Positions 1 to 9,246 of a stretch of DNA of 33,838 nucleotides are shown here, in pieces; the stretch's first letter is position 1; each line of letters starts with the position of its first letter. A program made the translations under genes and the position numbers. Source of the stretch: Magnetospirillum sp. WYHS-4 (GTDB lineage Bacteria; Pseudomonadota; Alphaproteobacteria; Rhodospirillales; GLO-3); the NCBI GenBank assembly GCA_039908345.1, contig JAMOBD010000060.1, forward strand, positions 1 through 33,838, in the 5' to 3' direction. The notes under the pieces are model-generated. The model searched no databases. It had not been told where the DNA came from and was given only the letters and a program-made list of their open reading frames with translations.

Positions 1-491
1 AACGACAGAGAAAATGTTCCACTACATTTTTCGCCAGGTCCGGATTTCAGGCCAAAAAACCCAATATTTTCAATAGGGGCCTCTCCCAAAACGCCCCTCC
101 ACTGTTCAAGTTGGGTCTTAATAGGACTTCTAAACTGTTACGAGGTGTAACCTAGAATGGAACAGCCCGCAATAATTATATCCGGTACCCGCCGCCGGGT
201 CGCAAATCAGCTCGCCTTCCCTCGGGTCCAGCAGGCTCACCATGAAATCGACCACCGGGCGCGGCCTGAAGAACTGGCCAGGCCCTTGATGTCGTCGCCG
301 ATCTTGGACAGCCGCAAGGGGCCATCATCCCGGCAGCCGGGACCTCATCTCGGCAGGGGCGAGCATGGGGATATCCGCTGGTAAGGATGTAAGGAAACAA
401 TAGAGTCCTGCATCCGCGTATTCAAGGGGCATACCAACCGGCCAGATGAGGCTCGATCCCCGTGGAAGCGTCACGATACACTGAAAATAGT
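1..491. other. Region without an intact gene
   Basis: No complete gene is supported here. The first 160 bases are AT-richer than the rest of the window and show no coding signal that I recognise. A methyltransferase remnant lies at about 163-316 and is listed separately. From 317 to 491 only short open frames occur, none with a convincing ribosome binding site or recognisable protein. The stretch looks like degraded accessory DNA next to a tRNA gene, a common place for integrated elements to decay. Confidence 0.5.
163..316 (-). pseudogene. Remnant of type I restriction-modification DNA methyltransferase (HsdM-like)
   Basis: Read on the minus strand, the segment encodes DDIKGL, then after a one-base frame change GQFFRPRPVVDFMV, and further on LICDPAAGTG. 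Together these match the SAM-binding start of N6-adenine methyltransferases of the HsdM family (consensus GQFFTPRPVVDFMV followed by DPAxGTG). The frame change lies near 277-282, where the expected GGC-CAG has lost one G. Sequence after the GTG motif no longer resembles the family, so only about 50 codons survive. No hsdS or hsdR is seen. The motif match is direct; family assignment is by recognition; decay of a former R-M locus is inferred. Confidence 0.6.
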
Positions 492-578
492 TGGTGCCCG
501 CTGCCGGACTCGAACCGGCACGCCCTTGCGGACTACGGATTTTAAGTCCGTTGCGTCTACCAATTCCGCCAAGCGGGC
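492..578 (-). tRNA. tRNA-Leu (anticodon UAA)
   Basis: The minus strand folds as a class II tRNA. The 7-bp acceptor stem pairs GCCCGCU with AGCGGGC, the discriminator is A and the CCA end is encoded at 494-492. The anticodon stem ACGGA/UCCGU encloses the loop CUUAAAA, giving anticodon UAA for Leu UUA codons. A variable arm of leucine type and a T arm with GGUUCGAGUCC are present. The length of 87 nt including CCA fits tRNA-Leu. It lies downstream of the small exported protein gene on the same strand, beyond that gene's terminator. Confidence 0.95.
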
Positions 579-620
579 CCAAGCCGGGAACCCTAGGCCG
601 GGCGGGGGCGGGGTGGCAAG

Positions 621-660
621 CGGGAAAGAAAAAGGGCCGCGGGATGCTCTCCCGCGGCCC
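621..660 (-). terminator. Rho-independent terminator of the small exported protein gene
   Basis: A perfect 11-bp stem (634-644 with 650-660) with a 5-nt loop is followed, on the minus strand, by a T-rich tract (TTTTTCTTT). It lies 26 bp after the stop of the gene at 687-875 and separates it from tRNA-Leu. Confidence 0.85.
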
Positions 661-686
661 CGATCCGGCCCGTTGGCCGGGCGGCG

Positions 687-875
687 TCAGGACTTCGGCG
701 CGACCGGAACGTCGATCACCACGTCGTCGATGGCCTTCTTGGCGTCGGCGCAGGGCACCGGCGAGATGAGCACGCGCTCGTAGTCGGTGATGACATACTG
801 CTCGGCGGCCATGGCGACACCGGAAACGGCGACGGCAGCCGCGGTCAGCGCGATCGCGAAAACGTTCTTCAGCAT
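687..875 (-). CDS. Small exported protein, 62 aa, unknown function
   Basis: This short protein starts with a clear Sec signal peptide: positive start MLKN, a hydrophobic core rich in Ala and Val, and a likely cleavage site at VAMA-AEQ around residues 21-23. The mature part of about 39 residues contains a single Cys in the segment SPVPCADAKKAIDD and ends in VPVAPKS. I do not recognise the family. An AAAGGAT ribosome binding site lies 7-8 bases before the ATG, a promoter-like pair lies at 938-965, and a strong terminator follows, so it reads as a stand-alone expressed gene. The mature product should be periplasmic. Function cannot be assigned from sequence. Confidence 0.7.
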   Translation of the reverse strand: MLKNVFAIALTAAAVAVSGVAMAAEQYVITDYERVLISPVPCADAKKAIDDVVIDVPVAPKS

Positions 876-937
876 CGGGGGTATCCTTTCTGTTGTGGCG
901 TCCCGGAAAATCCGGGCCTCGATAATTAGCTATACCT

Positions 938-965
938 AATATAAGCGTATTATGAGGTTCCGCAA
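938..965 (-). promoter_or_regulatory. Candidate sigma70-type promoter for the small exported protein gene
   Basis: On the minus strand, TTGCGG (965-960) and TATATT (943-938) are separated by 16 bp in an AT-rich stretch upstream of the gene at 875. The predicted leader is about 55 nt and contains a small CCCGGA-AAA-TCCGGG hairpin (902-916). Confidence 0.5.
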
Positions 966-992
966 GACCATGATTCCGCAAAGGCGTTCACG

Positions 993-1010
993 ATCTCGCG
1001 AGTGCGAGAT
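993..1010 (-). terminator. Hairpin just after the carboxypeptidase gene, possible terminator
   Basis: A perfect 7-bp stem, ATCTCGC with GCGAGAT around a 4-nt loop, starts 10 bp after the dac stop codon. No T-run follows on the minus strand, so intrinsic termination is uncertain; it may only protect the 3' end. Confidence 0.35.
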
Positions 1011-1019
1011 GAGCCGGCG

Positions 1020-2242
1020 TCAGCGGGCGACGGCCATCATCAGGCGCCGTTCGGTATCGAGGGCGCCTTCCAGCATGGCGGGATTGAGCACCAGGCACCA
1101 TTCGCCGCGCCCCCGGGCGGCCAGGCAGGTCTGCACAGCCTTTTCCTCCTTCAGGCCGGCGATCAGGCCGCGATAGACGATCAGGCCGCCCATGGCGTGC
1201 AGCACCACCGCCTGGCTGCCGCCGCCGGCGTCCCGGCCCAGGCGTTTCTGGGCCTGGCCCAGGCGTTGGCGGGTTTCGCGTTCGCTGTGGCCGAAGGCGA
1301 CTTCCAGGGCCCAGCCCTTGGGCAGGGCCTTGCGCTTGCCGCCGTAGCTCGACGAGGCGCCGGGCACGCCGCCCTTGCAGACGCTGCCCGACAAATCCGG
1401 GACGACGGCCCCGCCGTTGGGCAGATCGGCCAGGCTGGGGGCCGGCTCGCCGGGCTCGCCTTTCTTGAAGGCGGCTTCCATCAGGCGGGCCATGGCGGCG
1501 TCGCGTTCCTTGCGCCCCGGCGCCCCCATCACCACGGCGACGAGGCGTCGTCCGCCCCGTTGGGCGGTGGCGACCAGGTTGTAGCCGGCGGGACAGGTGA
1601 ATCCGGTCTTCATCCCCTCGGCCCCGGAAAAGGAGGTGAGGAAACCGTTGACCGTCGGCAGCGTTCCCCGTCCCCAGTCCATCTGGCGCTGGGCGAAAAG
1701 GGGATAGAGGTCGGGAAAGCGCTTGCGCAAGGCCAGGGCGAGGATCGCCATGTCGCGGGGCGTGCTCAGATGTCCCGGCGCGGTCAGCCCGGTGGCGTTC
1801 TGGAAGCTGGAGGCGGTCATGCCCAACTGGCGGGCGGTGGCGGTCATGCGTTGGGCGAACTCGGCCTCGCCGCCGGCCAGATGTTCGGCGATGGCCACGG
1901 CGGCGTCGTTGGCGGAACGCACGATCAGCGCCTTCACCGCTTCGGCGAGGGTAAGGCTGCCGCCCGCCTTGAGGCCCAGGACGCTGCCCTGCTGGCCGGC
2001 GGCGCGCGGCGAGACGGCGATGCGGGTATCGGCCTTGGCGCGGCCTTCGTCGACGGCGGCGAAGGCCAGATAGACGGTCATCAGCTTGGTCAGAGATGCC
2101 GGATGGCGTTGCTGGCCGGCATTTTCCGCCGCCAGCACCCGCCCGGAGCCCGCGTCCACCACCAGATGGGCCGGCCCGGCCGGTTCCTTGGCGGCGGCGG
2201 GCCAAGCCAGCAGCAGGACGGACAGGACAAGCCCCCACCGGG

Positions 2243-2246
<4 letters not shown>
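1020..2246 (-). CDS. D-alanyl-D-alanine carboxypeptidase (penicillin-binding protein, S11 family)
   Basis: The 408-aa protein removes the terminal D-Ala from peptidoglycan pentapeptides in the periplasm. A signal peptide spans residues 1-19 ([12 protein letters not shown]). All three serine DD-peptidase motifs are present: SLTK at 51-54 with the nucleophile, SAN at 111-113, and KTG at 213-215. The C-terminal ~90 residues (WALEVAFG, later [13 protein letters not shown] and CLVL) look like a SPOR-type domain, which would bind septal peptidoglycan; this is inference from pattern. The start was chosen because its ATG overlaps the uvrB stop as ATGA, indicating translational coupling; frames further upstream lie inside uvrB. 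The family resembles DacC/DacF, but I cannot choose a paralogue. Confidence 0.93.
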
Positions 2247-4354
<2,108 letters not shown>

Positions 4355-4356
4355 GG

Positions 4357-4372
4357 GCCGCTATATAGCGGC
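4357..4372 (-). promoter_or_regulatory. Palindrome with TATATA immediately upstream of uvrB
   Basis: GCCGCTATATAGCGGC is a perfect 16-bp palindrome that ends 2 bp before the uvrB ATG. Its centre, TATATA, lies 7 bases from the ATG on the minus strand, the distance expected between a -10 element and the first transcribed base. It could be the -10 of a leaderless uvrB mRNA, an operator, or both. No good -35 is visible. Confidence 0.4.
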
Positions 4373-4405
4373 TCGGGCGCCGGTTGGCGAGGGGCGGGTC
4401 GGGGG

Positions 4406-4423
4406 GGGGGATCAGGCCGGCGG
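4406..4423. repeat. 18-bp direct repeat, copy 1 (uvrB side of the nucleotidyltransferase gene)
   Basis: GGGGGATCAGGCCGGCGG occurs here and again, identical, at 4777-4794. This copy lies 1 bp past the nucleotidyltransferase stop and is preceded by more G, making a run of ten G at 4401-4410. Confidence 0.85.
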
Positions 4424-4424
4424 G

Positions 4425-4724
4425 TCACGACGCTTCATAGATGACCTCGGCCTCGCGGACGACCCGGTCGCGGAAATGGCGGCTGAGGAAGCCGGGAGTG
4501 TTCAGGTCCACCCGGCGCCCCAGCATATCGGCCAGTTCGTCCTGCATGGCGAAGAACTCCAGGCCCGGTTCCAGGCCGGGGACGAACTCGACCAGGATGT
4601 CCAGATCGCTGTCGGGCCCGAAGTCGTCGCGCAGAACGGAACCGAACAAGGCGAGCCGTCGCACATGGTGCGCCTTGCAGAACCCTTCGATCCGCTTTCC
4701 GTCGATGGACAGCCTGGCCGGCAT
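4425..4724 (-). CDS. MNT-type minimal nucleotidyltransferase domain protein
   Basis: The 99-aa protein carries the nucleotidyltransferase signature: GS at 28-29 followed by SDLDILVEF, whose two metal-binding Asp residues are at 40 and 42, and a third carboxylate likely in RRVDLNT. Such proteins belong to the MNT family, usually antitoxins that AMPylate or otherwise modify a HEPN (HepT) toxin. No HEPN gene (RX4-6H motif) is adjacent, so this is an orphan or acts with a partner elsewhere. The start at 4724 was chosen because GGAGG lies 5 bases before it; an upstream in-frame start at 4751 lacks a site. It is flanked by an 18-bp direct repeat. The fold assignment is firm; the biological role is inferred. 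Confidence 0.85.
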   Translation of the reverse strand: MPARLSIDGKRIEGFCKAHHVRRLALFGSVLRDDFGPDSDLDILVEFVPGLEPGLEFFAMQDELADMLGRRVDLNTPGFLSRHFRDRVVREAEVIYEAS

Positions 4725-4776
4725 CGGAACCTCCCGTCGGAAGGACAGCATAGCATAGTCGCGCCCTTGCCGGGCA

Positions 4777-4794
4777 GGGGGATCAGGCCGGCGG
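4777..4794. repeat. 18-bp direct repeat, copy 2 (TPR-gene side)
   Basis: Identical to 4406-4423. On the minus strand this copy covers the last codons and the TGA stop of the TPR protein gene, so copy 1 is a duplicate of that gene's 3' end. Confidence 0.85.
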
Positions 4795-6156
4795 CGGATG
4801 AAGCTCGTCCCACAGCCGGTCTACCAGGGCAGTGAAGTCCTCGTCGGGGGGCACGGGATCGATGGCGGATTCTTTGAGTCTAGCCTGCCGTCGTGCGTCG
4901 CCGCCCAATTTCAGCGCCTCGCGCAATGGCGCTTCAGCTTCCTGCCGCCGGTCCAGCAGGAATAGGATGTAGGCCTTGTTGCCGAGGTAGATGGAATTGT
5001 CCGGTAGAACGACCAGGGCGGCTTCCACCTCGGCCAGGGCTTCCGCCAACTTTTTGCGGGCGTCGTCGTTCTGGCCGCTCGCTTGCCAAGCCTTCTTGGC
5101 CAAATGAAATAATTGGGACCCCTTGTTATTGCGGGCCCTGGCGACCTGTTCGCGGAGCGCTGGTTCGGTAGCGCTGCCGAAGCGGTCGATGGCTCGTCTG
5201 TAAACGTCAATGGCCGCCTGGGGCCCTTCGGTCTTGCCGACCGCCACTCCCATATTGACCAGGGCTTTGGCAACCCATTCATGGAGCGCCGGTTCGGAGG
5301 CGTCGCCGAAGCGGTCGATCAGGTCCTTGTAGACGGATATTGCAGCTTTATAGGTTCCATTCTTTCCGTGCGCCCATGCTTGATTGAACAACGCACGGCG
5401 GACGCTGATCGAATCTATTTCTGGGTCCATCGCCGCCTTTTTATAATAATTGGCCGCATCCGCGAATCGGTCTAGCCCTTCGGCCTCCAGAGCAAGGTAT
5501 ATCCAGTCCGAATACTCCCTTTCTGCATCGGGCTTCTGGGCCGCTGCCGTGGCCGAGGTGCGGACGTCCCTTTCCTGTTCCGGCGATAGCTTAGGGATTT
5601 CGCTCCCGTCCAGCCGGTCTCTGAATGCCTGGATTTCTACGACCGTCAACCAGGTATTATCGCGATGCCGCCGCAACTCCTCCATCAGGGCGCGGGCTTC
5701 GGCGAGTTGGTCATGCAGATCACGTTTGGCTTGATCCACCAAGGCCGCGACTTCGGCCTTGGCATTCTGGTCCATCCATTCCTTCAGGATTTTCCGGGCC
5801 TTTTCACCGGCGCTGTGCCAGCCGACGAACAGGCCCACGGCGGAGACGATGGCGATGAAGATCGCCAGCCAGTCGGCCGAGTTCATCAAATCCCCGATCC
5901 GCCCGTCCTGGGCAGCGAAGCGGTGGTCCTGGTGGGCGCGGTCGCGGGCCAGGTCGTCCTTCAGGGACTCCAGGTCCTTGCGGGTTTCGGCGTTCCGCAG
6001 CCCCAGGTTCCGGACCTCGCGGTCGGTGTCCCAATGGCGGGAGCGCAGGTCGTCGAATTCCCCCCGTCCCACCGCGGGGTCCGGGGCCCCGGCGGTGGCC
6101 GTTGCCATCCAAAGAAGGAAGGCGATGGCGGCGAACAGGAATGTATTGCGCGACAT
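4783..6156 (-). CDS. Membrane-anchored coiled-coil TPR protein, unknown function
   Basis: The product has 457 aa from the chosen ATG. It opens with a signal peptide or first membrane segment (FLFAAIAFLLWMATATAGA), then a charged helical stretch with heptad character (about 30-85), a second membrane helix (WLAIFIAIVSAVGLFVGW, about 95-112), another long charged helix, and a C-terminal array of tetratricopeptide repeats. The repeats include two near-copies built on RFGxAxEPALxE, a widespread bacterial TPR subtype. The TPR part probably faces the cytoplasm and binds other proteins. An in-frame TTG at 6174 is a less likely start. The nucleotidyltransferase gene follows 58 bp downstream on the same strand. 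The family is not recognised beyond its architecture. Confidence 0.75.
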   Translation of the reverse strand: MSRNTFLFAAIAFLLWMATATAGAPDPAVGRGEFDDLRSRHWDTDREVRNLGLRNAETRKDLESLKDDLARDRAHQDHRFAAQDGRIGDLMNSADWLAIFIAIVSAVGLFVGWHSAGEKARKILKEWMDQNAKAEVAALVDQAKRDLHDQLAEARALMEELRRHRDNTWLTVVEIQAFRDRLDGSEIPKLSPEQERDVRTSATAAAQKPDAEREYSDWIYLALEAEGLDRFADAANYYKKAAMDPEIDSISVRRALFNQAWAHGKNGTYKAAISVYKDLIDRFGDASEPALHEWVAKALVNMGVAVGKTEGPQAAIDVYRRAIDRFGSATEPALREQVARARNNKGSQLFHLAKKAWQASGQNDDARKKLAEALAEVEAALVVLPDNSIYLGNKAYILFLLDRRQEAEAPLREALKLGGDARRQARLKESAIDPVPPDEDFTALVDRLWDELHPPPA

Positions 6157-6200
6157 GGCTATACGAGTTTCCAAAAGTACGCATCGACGACCATGGGCCC

Positions 6201-6230
6201 GTTATAGAATATCTCGAGGGAGTCGGGCAA
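6201..6230 (-). promoter_or_regulatory. Candidate promoter of the TPR protein gene
   Basis: Minus-strand TTGCCC (6230-6225) and TATAAC (6206-6201) are separated by 18 bp, giving a leader of about 40 nt before the ATG at 6156. Confidence 0.4.
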
Positions 6231-6270
6231 CGTCGACGGCATGGCGGCCGCAATTCTCATTATGGCTTGA

Positions 6271-6377
6271 CCCCTCACCCTCCCCTTGCCCCTCCCTCTC
6301 CCACAAGGGGCGAGGGAGGGGAGCGAACCGCCCGGAAAGCCCCTCTCCCCTCGTGGGAGAGGGGTTGGGGTGAGGGG
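6271..6377. repeat. Imperfect inverted repeat, REP/MITE-like
   Basis: A left end beginning CCCCTCACCCT and a right end finishing GGGGTGAGGGG are complementary. Inside, CCTCTCCC-type and GGGAGAGG-type tracts also pair, so the 107-bp unit can form a long imperfect hairpin. Sequences of this composition recur in intergenic spaces of many proteobacterial genomes. No coding sequence is contained. Only one copy lies in the window, so its repetitive nature in this genome is inferred. Confidence 0.65.
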
Positions 6378-6484
6378 GGAAAGGCGGCGCGGGCGGTCGG
6401 GACTTTTCCCTGGCCGGGCCGGAGGGTCTTCCGTCCGGCCCCTTCGTCGTGCTATCCCCGGCGGAAAGCATAAGGAAGACCGCC

Positions 6485-7729
6485 GTGCCGACATCGCTCG
6501 TCCGTCCCTTCGCGGGGCTCCGCCCGGTTCCCGAACGGGCCGCCGAAGTCATCGCGCCGCCCTACGACGTCCTCGATTCCGCCGAGGCCCGCCAGCGGGC
6601 GTCCGGAAAGCCCTGGAGCTTCCTGCACGTCTCCAAGCCGGAGATCGACCTGCCGCCCGGCACCGACGTCCATGCTCCCGAGGTCTACGCCAAGGCGGCC
6701 GAGAACCTGGACCGCCTGGTCGCGGCCGGCGTGCTGAGGCGCGATCCCAGGCCCTGCTATTACGTCTACCGGCTGAAGATGGGCGATCACGTCCAGACCG
6801 GCGTGGTGCTGGGCGCCTCGGTGGCCGCCTACGACGCCAACCGCATCCGCAAGCACGAATTCACCCGGCCCGACAAGGAGGACGACCGCGTCCGCCAGAT
6901 CGAGGCGGTGAAGGCCCAGACCGGGCCGGTCCTGCTGGCCCACCCGCCCGCGCCCGCCGTGGATGAGGTGCTGGCCCGCGTCGCCGCCGGAACCCCGGCC
7001 TACGACCTGGTTGCCGACGACGGCATCGGCCATGCCCTCTGGGTCATCGACGCCGACGCCGACATCGCGGCCATCACCGAAGCCTTCGACGCCATGCCGG
7101 CGCTCTATATCGCGGACGGGCACCATCGGTCCGCCTCGGCATCGCGCGTCGCCGCCAGGCTGCGCGCCGCCCATCCGGACGCGGGCCCCGAGGCGCCCTG
7201 GGAATCCTTCCTCACGGTCTCCTTTCCCAAGGACCAGATGCTGATCCTGGACTACAACCGGGTGGTCCGCGACCTGAACGGCCTGAGCCGGGAGGACTTC
7301 CTCGCCAAGGTCGGCGAGGCCTTCGACGTGGAGAAGGCCGACGGCCCCGCCAAGCCGGCGGCGCGACGGGAAGTCGGGATGTACCTGGGGGGCGCGTGGC
7401 GGCGGCTGCGCTTCAAGGCGGAACCGGGGCCGGAGGTGTCGCCGGCCGACCGGCTGGACGTGGCCCTGCTGGCCCGCCACCTGCTGGAACCGGTGCTGGG
7501 CATCCTGGATTCCCGCCGCGACAAGCGCATCGACTTCGTGGGCGGCATGCGGGGGCTGAAGGAACTGGAACGGCGGGTCGATTCCGGCGAGATGGCGGTC
7601 GCCTTCGCGCTCTTTCCCACCAGCATGGACGAACTGATGGAAGTGGCCGAAGCCGGCCAGGTCATGCCGCCCAAGTCCACCTGGTTCGAACCCAAGCTGG
7701 CCGACGGGATGGTGTCCCTGGTGCTTTAG
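6485..7729 (+). CDS. DUF1015 family protein
   Basis: The 414-aa protein matches the DUF1015 family along its length: an opening PFAGLRPVPERAAEVIAPPYDVL, a central IRKHEFTRPDKEDDR, the conserved ADGHHR motif, and an ending with FEPKLADGMV. The biochemical role is not established; in many genomes members sit near serine or 3-phosphoglycerate metabolism genes, which is not the case here. Translation should begin at GTG 6485, because AAGGAAG lies 6 bases upstream and the family's conserved start (VRPFAGLRP) follows at once; an ATG at 6449 has no binding site. The gene faces the DUF2971 gene and the two stops are 7 bp apart, so it borders the accessory island. Confidence 0.88.
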   Translation: MPTSLVRPFAGLRPVPERAAEVIAPPYDVLDSAEARQRASGKPWSFLHVSKPEIDLPPGTDVHAPEVYAKAAENLDRLVAAGVLRRDPRPCYYVYRLKMGDHVQTGVVLGASVAAYDANRIRKHEFTRPDKEDDRVRQIEAVKAQTGPVLLAHPPAPAVDEVLARVAAGTPAYDLVADDGIGHALWVIDADADIAAITEAFDAMPALYIADGHHRSASASRVAARLRAAHPDAGPEAPWESFLTVSFPKDQMLILDYNRVVRDLNGLSREDFLAKVGEAFDVEKADGPAKPAARREVGMYLGGAWRRLRFKAEPGPEVSPADRLDVALLARHLLEPVLGILDSRRDKRIDFVGGMRGLKELERRVDSGEMAVAFALFPTSMDELMEVAEAGQVMPPKSTWFEPKLADGMVSLVL

Positions 7730-7736
7730 GCGCCGG

Positions 7737-8741
7737 TCACCTCAGCGGCGCGGACTGCTGGCGAACCTTCACGTCGGCCCCCTTGCGGGCGAAAAACGCC
7801 TCGAGCGAGTCCTTATTCCGCGAATCGGCACGGGGGCCGAGGATGACCTCGGTCAGCACCGGAACCGGACCGCCCTTCGCCGCCTCTCCAGCCTCTTTGG
7901 TACGATCCTTCATCCGCAATCGGTAGGGCAGAGGGATATAGGGGGTGAACACGCCGCGCCGGGAATGATGGCGTATGTCCGCCGTTTCGTCGCCCTTCAC
8001 GAAAACACGGGCGATCCGCCATTCGTCCTCTTCGTGAAAGAAGTTGTGTTTGAACCGCATCATGAACGGCCCGAGATGGACGAGGGTGGTGGTAATCAGG
8101 TATTGCACAATCTTTTCAGCATTTTGAACCTTACGTAGGTTTTTTAGTTCCCTGGATTTCACAAGAGTTTCCAGAAAGTCGATGGCCCGCCTGGAAATAT
8201 CCTCCAGCGGAGTGTCGTCATACATGACGCGAATGCGTGTCCATTCCCCGGTTTCGTTCTGGTCCTTCCCGGTCCAGGAAACGTCGAATTTCAGCGCGAC
8301 TCCGGTTCCGTCAGCCGCATAAGCACGCCACTGGGATATCTTTCTCTCCGTCTCGCAGAAGCTGACAGAATAATAATCGAAATGATTCATCCAATCGGCA
8401 AAGCGCTCCGTGACAAAAGCAACTGGACAGGCGAGAAAGCCATCCAATGTATTTGTCTTGATTTTACGGCAGTTACGCTTGTTGTCGGCAGTAATTTTGT
8501 TATTAAATGCTGAGCTAACCACCTGGACGGAATGTGATATTTCCGACAGGTCGTTGGTGTATCGAAGATCTGTTGCCCACAGCACTCCGCCTTCAAGAAT
8601 GGAATGCAGAACATCTGGCGGGGCGTAATGGACCAGGGATTTTGGAGGAGTGCTCTTTTTATTGCTAATTGACGCCAGATCATCGTGCAACTTCTTTGCG
8701 CTATTATCGATAAATGTTGTTATTTCTTTCATATTTTTCAT
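7737..8741 (-). CDS. DUF2971 family protein, fourth gene of the GTPase island
   Basis: The 334-aa protein shows DUF2971 hallmarks: SLVHYAPPDVLHSILEGGVLWATDLRYTNDLSE near residues 35-65, the SVSFCE segment, ISQWRAYAADGTGVALKF in the middle, and EVILGPRAD near the end. The family has no proven activity but is frequent in mobile and defence-type neighbourhoods. The gene is far richer in A and T than its surroundings, particularly over 8440-8760, which points to horizontal acquisition. It begins 7 bp after the stop of the upstream membrane protein gene. A perfect TATAAT lies 6 bases before the ATG, and no good ribosome binding site is seen. A second in-frame ATG lies 9 bases later at 8732. Confidence 0.8.
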   Translation of the reverse strand: MKNMKEITTFIDNSAKKLHDDLASISNKKSTPPKSLVHYAPPDVLHSILEGGVLWATDLRYTNDLSEISHSVQVVSSAFNNKITADNKRNCRKIKTNTLDGFLACPVAFVTERFADWMNHFDYYSVSFCETERKISQWRAYAADGTGVALKFDVSWTGKDQNETGEWTRIRVMYDDTPLEDISRRAIDFLETLVKSRELKNLRKVQNAEKIVQYLITTTLVHLGPFMMRFKHNFFHEEDEWRIARVFVKGDETADIRHHSRRGVFTPYIPLPYRLRMKDRTKEAGEAAKGGPVPVLTEVILGPRADSRNKDSLEAFFARKGADVKVRQQSAPLR

Positions 8742-8747
8742 TCTATT

Positions 8748-8753
8748 ATTATA
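8748..8753 (-). promoter_or_regulatory. Perfect -10 box in front of the DUF2971 gene
   Basis: TATAAT on the minus strand ends 6 bases before the DUF2971 ATG, so a transcript from it would be leaderless or nearly so. It overlaps the stop of the upstream gene. No convincing -35 is present at 16-18 bp, and the local AT-richness raises the chance of coincidence. Confidence 0.35.
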
Positions 8754-9246
8754 ACCTAGGAACCAAAAATACGGCTACATCAACGACAATGGCCAAGCCG
8801 CCTGTGACAAACCTGACCACGAACATCGGGGTGGACAGGTTTCTGATGTTGCGCCCCACTTCGATCGATCTTCTGATCCCATCGCGTTCAATATTGGCCA
8901 CTTCCCCCCGCCGGCCCGCCTCGTCATCGGATAGCGTAAGCTCGAGAGCCATCAGGCCTTTTCGGATGCGGTCGAGAAGCGTGGGGCGAAGCCAACGATA
9001 CAGGCCGACGAACAGTATATGAAAGAGTACGACGCCGCCGATCACGCCGAACTGCCAATCCCCGGACCAGAGACCGGGAAGAAACCGCAATTCAATGACC
9101 TGCTTTCCGCCCAGGCCACGAACGACCAAGTATATGACCGAAGCTACCGTGACCACATACAAGACCATGTCGAGTGCTATGAGCCCACGAAAGATCCATG
9201 CATCCTTCATCAAGCCGACTGCCGCATCCGCCCGTCTTTCAGCCAT
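8749..9246 (-). CDS. Small three-helix membrane protein B, GTPase island
   Basis: The 165-aa protein has three predicted membrane helices: about 18-45 (IALDMVLYVVTVASVIYLVV), 63-87 (FGVIGGVVLFHILFVGLY), and 141-163 (VVRFVTGGLAIVVDVAVFLV). Between helices 2 and 3 lies a charged soluble segment of about 55 residues (DRIRKGLMALELTLSDDEAGRR). I do not recognise a family. The layout mirrors the gene just upstream. The start overlaps the end of that gene by 8 bp, implying coupled translation. It probably forms a membrane component working with the GTPase encoded two genes upstream; that role is inferred from operon structure only. Confidence 0.75.
   Translation of the reverse strand: MAERRADAAVGLMKDAWIFRGLIALDMVLYVVTVASVIYLVVRGLGGKQVIELRFLPGLWSGDWQFGVIGGVVLFHILFVGLYRWLRPTLLDRIRKGLMALELTLSDDEAGRRGEVANIERDGIRRSIEVGRNIRNLSTPMFVVRFVTGGLAIVVDVAVFLVPRL

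Noticed and set aside
4357-4372. LexA operator at uvrB
   Set aside because: The palindrome does not match GTTC-N7-GTTC or the CTGT-type box, so SOS control is not supported.
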